This document shows positions 11,874 to 22,500 of a stretch of 24,597 bases of DNA, one piece after another. The translations under genes and the position numbers were made by a program. How positions within the stretch are numbered: the first letter of the stretch is position 1; each line of letters opens with the position of its first letter. Under the pieces are notes generated by a model, which saw only the letters and a list, made by a program, of their open reading frames with translations, had not been told where the DNA came from and did no database searches. This DNA is from Hepatocystis sp. ex Piliocolobus tephrosceles (taxonomy: Eukaryota; Apicomplexa; Aconoidasida; Haemosporida; Plasmodiidae): NCBI GenBank assembly GCA_902459845.2, contig CABPSV020000169.1:392-24988 (forward strand). The letters are read 5' to 3'.

Positions 11874-12211
11874 CCCTTAGAATTAGGCTTTGACCCCCTT
11901 TAAGATTGGTCTTTGACTCCCTTTAAGATTGGTCTTTGACTCCCTTTAAGATTGGTCTTTGACTCCCTTTAAGATTGGTCTTTGACTCCCTTTAAGATTG
12001 GTCTTTGACTCCCTTTAAGATTGGTCTTTGACTCCCTTTAAGATTGGGCTTTGATCTCCTTTAAGATTGGGCTTTGACCCCCTTTAAGATTGGTCTTTGA
12101 CTCCCTTTAAGATTGGGCTTTGATCTCCTTTAAGATTTAGCTTTGACCCCCTTTAAGATTGATCTTTGACTCCCTTTAAGATTGGGCTTTGACTCCCTTT
12201 AAGATTGGGCG
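11874..12211 (+). repeat. 23-bp minisatellite immediately downstream of the first gene
   Basis: Units start every 23 bp from 11885 to 12207 with no insertion or deletion, giving 14 full units plus a truncated one, and a degenerate lead-in from 11874. The consensus is GGTCTTTGACTCCC followed by TTTAAGATT. Three sub-types occur: GGTCTTTGACTCCC, GGGCTTTGATCTCC and GGGCTTTGACCCCC. Six consecutive units of the first type lie at 11908-12045. The order of variants then repeats as a 69-bp block (12046-12114 and 12115-12183). At about 39% G+C the unit stands out from its A+T-rich surroundings. It starts 10 bp after the stop codon, so it probably lies in the 3' UTR. The 23-bp period and the internal stops rule out coding. 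Confidence 0.93.
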
Positions 12212-12518
12212 TTTTTTTTTTTCTAACATATTTATAACGTTCACGTGAGCATGTGTGTATATATGCCCACATTTATACTTATACAAATGCTATATAAAAG
12301 AAAAAAAAATAAAAACATTTTTTTTTCATTTATTTATTTTTATCTATTTTTTTTTTATAATAATTTTTTTTTTTTGTTTTTTGTTAATTCTTTATATAAC
12401 GCATAGCACTACATATAATACATAGCAATACTTAATAAAATAGATTAAAAAAAAAATTTCGAACACTTTAACACCAACGTGTAGATAGAAATGCAGTTTT
12501 TATCAGTTCAGGTTATTT

Positions 12519-12524
<6 letters not shown>

Positions 12525-12554
<30 letters not shown>
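12525..12554. repeat. (TA)n microsatellite
   Basis: A pure TA dinucleotide run of about 15 units sits just before copy 1 of the intergenic duplication. It is a typical Plasmodium length-variable tract. Confidence 0.9.
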
Positions 12555-12558
<4 letters not shown>

Positions 12559-12560
12559 TA

Positions 12561-12650
12561 ATAATTAAAATACGCACGTTATACTGTTCGCATATATCGA
12601 ATGATAGTTGCTGGAATTAACAACTGTCATTTATTTTGTTTATTTTTACC
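12561..12650. repeat. Copy 1 of an imperfect intergenic duplication
   Basis: This segment begins ATAATTAAAATACGC and ends with a CATTTATTTTGTTTATTTTT-like tail. It matches the segment at 12697-12800 in order: ATAATTAAAATA, a G+C-containing stretch with CGTTATAC, ATCGAAT, GTTGCT, then CATTTATTT and TTGTTTATTTTT. It contains a strong inverted repeat at 12600-12631: AATGATAGTTG and CAACTGTCATT, 11 bp with one G-U pair and a 10-nt loop. Confidence 0.6.
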
Positions 12651-12696
12651 TTTGCTTTGCTTTTCCTTTATTTTATTTTATTTTATTTTTTTTTGC

Positions 12697-12800
12697 ATAA
12701 TTAAAATATGCGTAACGCTATACATACCGCTCGTATAGATCGAATTGTGGTTGCTAGAGCCAGCAAAAACCATTTATTTAACTTGTTTATTTTTTCTGCA
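12697..12800. repeat. Copy 2 of an imperfect intergenic duplication
   Basis: This is the diverged second copy, about 136 bp downstream of the first. It also carries inverted repeats, though not the same bases: CTATAC at 12718-12723 with GTATAG at 12733-12738, and TGGTTGCT at 12748-12755 with AGCAA (12762-12766) plus CCA (12770-12772) around an AAA bulge. The second hairpin sits at the position matching the copy-1 hairpin. It could be a duplicated structured RNA or regulatory element, or simply a decayed duplication. Confidence 0.55.
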
Positions 12801-13030
12801 TTAATTTTTTTTAATCTTTTAATTCTTACAACTGTTTAAACTTTTTTTTTTATGTATCTATCTATTTATATATGCATAAATTTATTTATTTTGCTTGCTT
12901 ATATTTTTGTATATATTTTTTAGCTTGTATACTTTTACATAGGTATAAACTTTTTAATTATAATTTGTTTTAAAATTTTTTACGTTAAAATTTTATAGGA
13001 TTTTGTACGTTTCAAATTTGTAAGCTTAAC

Positions 13031-13064
13031 TTTTTTTTTTTTTTTTTTTTTTTTAAAAATTTTT

Positions 13065-13114
<50 letters not shown>

Positions 13115-13144
13115 ATTTATTAAAAAAAAAAAAAAAAAAAAAAA
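13031..13144. repeat. Poly-T / poly-A block
   Basis: A run of 24 T (13031-13054) is followed by a short A/T spacer, 45 A (13069-13113) and, after CATTTATT, a further 23 A (13122-13144). The T run and A runs form an inverted repeat. Tracts like this disfavour nucleosomes and may mark the upstream region of the second gene, but they are also error-prone in sequencing, so the exact lengths are uncertain. Confidence 0.85.
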
Positions 13145-13273
13145 CATCTACTCATTAAGTTATATAAAAACGTATTAATTTTTAACAACATAATAAAAAC
13201 GAAAATATAGTAATTTAAAATTTTTTTTTTTTTTTAATATATACATACAAGTTTACCATAAACTAAACTGAAG

Positions 13274-13281
<8 letters not shown>

Positions 13282-13317
<36 letters not shown>
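13282..13317. repeat. (TA)n microsatellite
   Basis: A TA dinucleotide run of about 18 units lies roughly 215 bp upstream of the second start codon. It probably lies in the promoter or 5' leader. Confidence 0.9.
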
Positions 13318-13318
<1 letters not shown>

Positions 13319-13531
13319 CCACAGATTACATTTTTAGCATTATGTTACAAAAAATAAAATCACTCAAAATAAGATATTTGATTTTTTTTTTTTTTTGTAT
13401 ATAAGGGTGGAATATGTTAAAATCGTAAACATACTAAATAGTTATATATATATATATATAGGCACATGTATGTACATACGTATATTTATATACGCATATA
13501 TCCTTGACAATAGAAACTGTAAAACAACAAG

Positions 13532-16500
13532 ATGCATAAGTTTGAAAACAAAGTGAAGGGGATATGCAACATATTTAGTGACGACGCAAAATGCAATAAA
13601 ACCAAAGGGATAAAAAAGTTATGTTCCTTTATAAAAAAGAACATTACTATTTCAAAAGATGTTCAAACCAACTGCGTTAATATATTATTAGAAAATGGTT
13701 ACCTAAATATAATTTATGTTACGCTTTTTAAAGTAATACATAATAATAAAAATGAGTCCAAATTAGAGAATAATGATAATAAGATTATTGAACAAATTTT
13801 TTTTACTTTAAATTGGGTACTTCGTAATGTTTTTCAAAAAGATAACAAAAGTGAACAGGATGGATTGTGTTATACTATTTCAGAAATGTTTGAAAACAAA
13901 GAAGAATTAAATAAATATGAAAAATTTGAAGAATCTAAAGGATTTATAAATATATGTAAATTGTTAAGTGAGAATTTAATTTTTTTTCAAAATTTGTTTT
14001 TAGTTACATTTAGTTATAATAAAGTACATATTTTGAATTGTTTATTTTACTTTTTAATTTATAATAAAAAGTTTTGTGTAAATTTTATTGAATTACATGG
14101 TATAACATATTTGATTAAAATAAATGCTAATATAAAAAATTTATCAATTAAAGAAACGGAGTCTTGTGATAGTAACAAGAAGGTAGACCAAATTATAGAT
14201 GAAGAGGACGAAAAAGGTTTATGCAATAAAGAATATAATCAGAAGAAACAAGCTAACATAATTATAACAACAGGACTTAATAATAAGAAGGAAAAAGATG
14301 AACATTACTTTTTGGAGTATGGTTTCGAAGTTGAACTGATTTTTTTATATAAGTTATTAACACATGGTATTAATAATTACCCCAACAGTTGCAATTTGGA
14401 TAAGATCATGAAAAAATGTGAATGTTATGTTGAAATGTGTGAGAAAGATAAGAATGGGGAAAGTAAAATTATAAAGGAAAAAACATTTGCAATGGAAAAA
14501 CACAAAAATAAAGAATTCGTTATAGATAAAAATGACATAAATGTAATAAGGATGTGTATTTTTATATATTTTTTATACTATTATTTGAATAATACAAAGA
14601 GTGATAAATTTCAGCGATATTTAAATACTATATGTATTGAGATGTGTAATATATATGATAGCAGCAGCAGTAGTAGTAGTAGTAGCAGTAGAAGCAGTAT
14701 TAGTAATTACGCTTTAAAGTATTACACTATACTATGTTTACATGAGATTTTAAAAAGAGCTCAAGACAATAAATATAGTAATATTTATTTTTTAATACTA
14801 AAATTACAAAGTAGTTTTTTAAATAATTTGCAAAAGAAAATGGGTTACAATTTAACTTTTTTTTTAAATGAGTTATTAAAATATAAAGAATTTTCAATCG
14901 TTTATAATAATTGTAAATTTAATAAGAGTTGTCTGTTTGTTTTATGTCCATCATCTAATTCAGTGTCTAATTTAAGTGACAACACATGTAATGATGGAAT
15001 GTATACAGTGGTAGAAAAAAATAATATACAAGAGGAAACGAAAGGAATGGAACAAACGAAAAAGTTTTATTACCTAGTTATTAATTTGGATAAAAAAAAA
15101 AAAAAGGAAGGAGAAAATAGAACTTGCTTAAACGATTGTAACTATTATACTGACCTTATAAACACTGTTTATGCAGAGAATTTTGAAAATAATACATACC
15201 AAAAAATAAACGGAGTTTACGTACTAGTTTTAAAAAAGAAGGAACTTCGTTACATGATAACAATTTTTAATATATTAGAATTGTATTTAGGAACCTGTGA
15301 TAACAAAACGATTCAATCTTTATTTAACTCGTTTACAGAAAATGATATGAAATGGGTAATTAATGATTCCAATAAGTATAAAAAATGGACTATGAAAAAC
15401 AATAATAATAATAATGATAATAATAATAATAATTATAACATTATTAGTGGTATGGGCAATATGTATGACAAAATAAAAGAAAATTTTGTCATTTTTTTTA
15501 GTAATTTAAATTTAAAATATTATTTGAATCATTTTATTATTATAAAAATGGTAGAAACACATAAACAATTGTTTGATATATTATATGTTGATAATATCTT
15601 ATTTAATCAGGATTTACTCACACTCGACTCGTTATTTTTATTTCTTAACTTGTATATTGAAATAAATAAAATTTTTTTCTTATATAACACTCAAAATAAT
15701 ACCGTTTTTGATAAAACATATGTAACAAATGGTGCTATAATTAGTGGTACAATCAAGGAATTACTTACTTATGACATAGGTGAGATAAAAAAACAAAAAG
15801 GAAACAATGGGTTTAGTGGGTTAAATGGGTTTAAAGGGTTGAACGGATTAGATGGTGGAGTTTACTCAAAGGACAAAACTACCTTTACAACCAATATTTG
15901 TACAGAAAATAAAAAAAAAAGGAAATTATCACCACAAATTAGCTCGACAAGCTGTGAAACAGGAAATTCGGATGGAGAAAAAGAGGGAGAGAAAAAAGGA
16001 GAGAAAAAAGGAGAGAAAAAGGGAAAAAAAAAGGGAAAAAAAAAGGGAAAGAAAGAAGAAGGAACAGGTAAAAAAAAAAAATGCAAGATAAACAAATTGG
16101 AAGAAAAGATATCAGCTTGTACTAATTTAAAAACGAATTTGTTTAGCATGGAGGATAATAAAAATGTAACAATATATCAATTTAAATACATTTACAAAGG
16201 TATGAATACTGATGTTTTAAAACAAACTAATTTTTTAACCATACTAAAAGATTTAATCGATTTAAAAATATTAGTAGAATTATATGCAGGTCGTAAACAA
16301 AAAAAAAAAATTATATCCCATGGTTACAAAATGATAGATAATACAGATATTTTAGTTCAGAACATAAAACATTCCAATATATATACAGAATATTACGAAA
16401 GTGAAACACGTTATAAAAAAAAGTTAAAAGATTTGATATATTTTTTTATTCCTAAAAGATTATTGAAAAATGTTATTAAGTTAGCTCTCGGTTCTAATAA

Positions 16501-19500
16501 ATCATGTTTTTACCTAAATTATTTGGTAATAACGTTTGTTTATTATGTTTTGGAAATATATAAATGTATAATTATGTTTATTTCATCTTCCGTAACATAT
16601 TTTATGGATATACCAAAAGGAGTGAATGAAGATTTGTTATTACAAAATATAAAAACAGATTTGTATACCACGTTTGACAATATAATTAACACATTTAAGC
16701 TTTTGGATATATCTAATATTAACAAAATGATATCTTTGTTACCAAATAAGTATACTGCCATTGGACAAGGTACAGAGGATAGTTTACAGACAAGTGTTGA
16801 TAAAAAAAATGTTGGTACAAACTTGAGTACAAAAGAACAACAGTTATTAAAAATTATAAATAAGTTAAACAATGAAAATGATGTAGTAGCTAACGAGAAT
16901 GATTATGGCTTTAACATAGATGAAAAGGATACACTTATCTTGAATAAATTAGAAAAAGAAAAAAATGAAGAGAAAAAAAACATAATAAGTTTACTTTACT
17001 TTTTAAATAATGTGGATCTAAATTATTCTATTTTTTTTATATATTTTTTTGCTTTTTTGAAAAGTTATTTTAATTTATTTGATGCTTACAAAATAAGGAA
17101 AAAACTAATGATCGAGTTATATGACAGAAAACAAATTATTGAATTGAATAATTTGGCCACTTTTGCGAATATTAATAATAGTGTGTATACAATTATTCTG
17201 AAGTCGTATGTAGAAATGCATTATATTACTAACGAAACTTTTAATATATTAGATAATGTTTTTCAAATTTTGATATTTTGCAAAAAAAAAATTGATATGA
17301 ATAGTACAAACCTGACAGGACGCAAAAATGTGATAGATGGTTGTTCGGATGAAGTTGGTCATGTACTAAAAAATGTAGAAGAAAAAAAAACATATGAACA
17401 ATATTACACAATTTTAGAATTTTTTTTATACAAGGTGTTAAAAAAAACAAAATATTTTGATGGTATGTATTTTGACGATTTGCTTTTATTCTTAAATTTT
17501 GTAAAAACAATAAACAATTATCGAGAGTATGTTATTGCCATGTCATTTTTTTATCGTCTTTTCAGTTTATATAAAACAAACATAGTTTTTCTGGAACATT
17601 TTGCTAAGTTCAACATGTGTCAGTACCAAAATGGGGCAATAAATAGGGAAATAAATAGGGAAATAAGTGGAAAAATAAATGGGAAAATAAATGGGGAAAT
17701 AAGTGGGAAAATAAGTGGGGAAATAAATGGGGAAATAAGTGGGGAAATAAATGGGGAAATAAATGGGGAAATAAATGGGGAAATAAATGGTGATGAAAAT
17801 TATATGAAAGATGATGAAATAAATACAAATACGATAGTATTTAAAGATGCAATGGTAACAAGAAAAGTATATTTTAATTCATTAAAAAAAGAGTCAACAC
17901 AAAAGAACCTTTCGCAAACTGAATGCAACAAAACAGAAACGTGTATGTATGAATGTTCACTTATGTTTAATATAATCATCGAATACTTTTTTACAAATAA
18001 TTTAAAAAATATCGTACATGACATGAAGCCATTAAAATTGTTGGCAAAGAATGAGATGAAAAATTGGACAACAGATTCGTTAGATATTACATATTACACA
18101 TATGATGACGTGGTAAAATTGTATTCAAATTATATGAATTATATTAAATATGTTTTGCTATTTAATCCTTATATTTATCGTAAATTAAAAACTAAACTAA
18201 AAACTTGTATACAACTGACAGATTTGTTTAGTGCTATGAACACGAATAATCAGAAACTTGTGTTATATATAAGAGGTCTACATGCAGGGGAAACTAATAA
18301 TACTATTGGCAATAATAGTGGCAATAATAGTGGTAATAATAGTGGTAATACTATTGGCAATAATAGTGGTAATAATAGTGGCAATAATGGTGGTAATAAT
18401 AGTGGCAATAATAGTGGTAATAATAGTGGTAATAATAGTGGCAATAATGGTGGTAATAATAGTGGTAATAATAGTGGCAATAATGGTGGTAATAATAGAG
18501 GCAATAATAATGGTAAAATTACAAAGTTAACTAACCATTTAGGCGATGTTGCTACTAACAGCACTAACAACCACAGTTGTAACGACAATAACAACGACAT
18601 GAATAAAAAGAAAACTTTAAAAACATGTATACAGAAAAACGAGGTAGAATACAACAAAATCTATAACGAGTATGCAGAAGTAATAAAAAAATTTGATTTA
18701 ACTTTCCACATGTTTAGAAAATTTAAGAAAGAGATCAAATTATTTTTAAAAGAGATTGAAATAGTAGAAGATGGAATGAATGACGATGTAGATTTTATGT
18801 ATGGTTCGATTGACAAGAATTTATATACTAATAAAGAGTATACCAGTATTACTAAAAATCATAACATTTTTGAGAATGAGTGTAAAGAAACTATGTGCAA
18901 AGAACATTTAGTTGAAATTTTAAGCAATTTTAAAAGTTTATTTAATGTTTATCTTAACCAGAATTTTATTTATAGTGTACTTAAAACTGATTGGAATACA
19001 ATGGATAATGTATATGTGGACGAAGAAGTGTTGTTTTACAGAATGGCTAATATAAGTATTACGCTGTATAATTATTACATGCTTAGTTACATGTACATAA
19101 TAAAGAATAGAAATAGTAATGTAAATATATCTACTTTATCATTTTTAATAGGAACAATAAATAAACTTTTAATATTATATATGAATATGTGTTCTCATAT
19201 CCATAAAAATGTAAAAGGTTATATAAAAGATAACGGAAGATATGAAGACATAGAAAACGTAGTTAATTTATACAAAAATATTACACAAGAAAAAGATTAT
19301 TATTATACAAATATATTTATGTTAAAGATTGATAAGTTAAATAAAAATATTTTCACATTGTTTATGAATATATGTAAAAATGTATATTTTCCAAAATTGT
19401 TACATGTGATAGAGAATCCAAAAATATTCGATCATAAATTATATGAAACTTTTATTTATTTGCACTTGTGTTATTTATATAAAAATTTGTGTTTTAATAA

Positions 19501-22500
19501 TAAATTGAAAAATAAGAGGGACAGGAAAATGTTATCAGTTCATTTAATTTATTTGTTATGTTTGGTTATAAAAAAAGGGAATGAAAGTTTTAAAAAAAAA
19601 AATATATGTTTTGTAATACTGTTTTTGTTGAAAAAAATACAAAAAAATAGCAAAAAGTGTTTTATTAGCGATTTGATTAGGGATTGTGTCAGTGAAGATG
19701 TTAATGCCAATGATAGTGCTAAAAACGTGGGTAGTAGTAAAAAAATGGGTAGTAGTAAAAAAATGGGTAGTAGTAAAAAAATGGGTAGTAGTAAAAAAGT
19801 GGGTAGTACCAACGCCGATGATAATAACGGCGTTGACTGTAGTGTTATTCATGTGAACAAATACAACAAACACCTAACCAAATCAAAAAGAGAGGTATTG
19901 TCCCTTTTAGAGAATATTTGTCATTTCTTTATATATTACATGATTAATGAAAAGATGCAAAAAAAAATGAAGTGTGTAAGTAAAAACATCAGTAGTAACA
20001 TAAATTTGCTTGTTAATGTTATAATAAAAAATAAGTATATAACGGATAAACTTAGTAACTTATTAAATGAATTGTGTAAAGTATATTTTAGTAGGTGCTA
20101 TGTAGATAACACTATGTGTATAAATAAACATATATTAAGCAAAATTGTGTTTTATTATTTGGGTGTGAAAAGTGATGATGTGTTTGATTGTAGTAATGAA
20201 GCGGGATATACTACATTTGAGGGTCGTATAATAAACACAATAAATAGTTATAATGTAGAATCCTTGCACAAGGACAGAATTTTTAAAAAATTAAAAAATG
20301 ATCAAACACATTTGATAAATTATGATGATATAAAAAGAGAAATAAAAAGTTTGATTTTCGAGCAATACATATGTAATTCTTCTATTGAAAGTTTTGAAAA
20401 ACAAAAAAAATACATAAACAAAGAAAATTACATTGTTATGGTTTTTTTATATTTAATAAAAAATGAAAATGTTAACATGTTTTTTCCACATTTTGAAGAT
20501 TCATATAAGGAACTTATAAAAAGCAAAACATACGAGGAAATATATACTATAGTAAATAAAAACACATTTTCAATATCTTTTGCAGAATATTATATAGATA
20601 AAATTTTAAGTGTATATGAACATGTAAATAATAAAAATAAAACAAGATTTCTTTTATTAAGTACGAAAGAAATAAAAAATAAATATTTCTTATCTGTAGC
20701 TTTATCCATTTTATTTTATTTTGGTAACCTTTTATCAGATAAAAAAAAAATAAAACAGGCATGGGTAGATAAAAATAATAAATATAATAAATATGTTATA
20801 CACGAATTTCTTAAAATGCTTTTTTTTTATTTTTATGACAATTTTTATAAAAATAATATTGTATCAATAAATAAAGATATGTTTAATTGTTATAATAAAA
20901 TTGTTTTTTATATATTTAAAAATGTGTTTAAAGTGTTAAAAAAAAGAACCAATAATGTAACAAATTACAATAATAACAATTTGAATGTTAAAGAGATAGT
21001 ATATCAAGATTTTTACAAACAAATAAACACAAATGCTAGTGAAAAAGTGAATGTTAGTTTTACAGAGCAATGTATAAATAACAACAACAATGGGTGTGAC
21101 ATTTCTGTTAATCTTGTTAAGTCTGATCGAAATGAAAATGTTGACGAGGATAACAAATTAGAAGTTGGAGATAGTGATGGTGACAGTCGTGGCTTCAGTG
21201 ATAATCGTGGCGTCAGTGACAATCATGGCGTCAGTGACAATCATGGCGTCAGTGACAATCATGGCGTCAGTGACAATCGTGACAAGATACATGCCCAACC
21301 TAATCAAACCCAAACCAATGCCACTAATCATGCTTCTAAAAAAAGAACAGATTGTGATATATTAATAGTGTTATTATTGTTTCTCGTTAATAAGAATAAG
21401 AAAAAGTTTGATATAGAAAAATTAATTGACAATTCCATAAATTTATTAACTGTTAATATAAGTTTGAACTGGGAGAATCGAAAAAATGGAGTAGTATTAC
21501 ATTACGAATATATTTTAAACGATGTATTATGTTTATTAAAAACACAGAACATAAAGAACGATTGGTTGGGGGTTAAAAACAAGAATAAGAAACTATATAT
21601 CTCATTTTATACATATTTTTTATTATATAAATACATGAAAATAAGAAATTTGGATATAATAGAAATGATTGAATTTTTTTTTAAAAATGAGAATATATCG
21701 AAATTCATATTATCCGTATTACATAAGTATAAAAAAGAAGAGAAACTGGTTTTATTTCTTTTAAAATTGATACATATATTTTATGAAGAATGGTATAACG
21801 TATGCAAAAATAATAAAATTATGCAGAGTATACATTTAAAATCTTTAAATAAAAATTTGTTTAATGAGTTAAAAAAAATGTATAACTACACATTAACCGA
21901 TATAGATGTGCATATAAGAAATATATTTTTTGTTGACATATATAACTATTTAAAAACAGTAACTATTGAAAATATAACAAATAATACAATGATTGACGAA
22001 GTGTTAAAATTTAAAGAATTTAATGCAGAAGATAATAATAATAATAATAATATATGTAATTGGTTAAATTTGAACACTAGCAGGTTAAATAAAACGTTGG
22101 TTAATTTTGATGTAAATGAAAATATAAAAAGTAAACATAACATAGGAGAAAGATATGTGACGTTTTATAATAACATGAATAATTTGAATGAGGATGATTA
22201 TTGCTCTTGCGGTGGTGGTATAGACGACACTACGTGTTATAGCGACATTAGGAATAACAAAGAAAATTACGACCCTTGCATTGACACTATATCTGTTACT
22301 TGTGATAACGAAAATGTTAGTAATAAAAATATAAATTGTACTAAGTGTAACAAATTGATAGTAAACAACAGAAATCATAGGAATTATGAGAACACATCGG
22401 TGGATCATGACTATAACGAAATAGAAGTAATGCAAAAAGAAAATTTTTTAAATAGTATATATAATAAAAATAATTATTGTATATTAAATCAAAACAGTTA

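Larger units (their letters stand above)
12212..13531. other. Intergenic region: 3' flank of first gene and promoter / 5' leader of second gene
   Basis: This is A+T-rich non-coding DNA between two genes on the same strand. It contains poly-T and poly-A runs and (TA)n tracts near 12525-12554, 13282-13317 and 13442-13460. It also contains a diverged duplication with hairpins (12561-12800) and a T-run/A-run block (13031-13144). The promoter of the second gene presumably lies here, but no element can be assigned by eye. The sequence just before the start codon is A-rich (AACAACAAG before ATG). Confidence 0.75.

Noticed and set aside
11874..12211. CRISPR-like array
   Set aside because: The repeats are direct and contiguous with no unique spacers, in a eukaryotic genome. 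It is a minisatellite.
15852..16091. Arg/Lys/Glu-rich frame in another reading frame of the second gene
   Set aside because: It is an alternate-frame reading of the A/G-rich Gly-Lys repeat, within a proven long coding frame.
18250..18657. Leu/Pro-rich antisense frame over the GNNS array
   Set aside because: It is a shadow of the 12-bp repeat; it would not exist without it.
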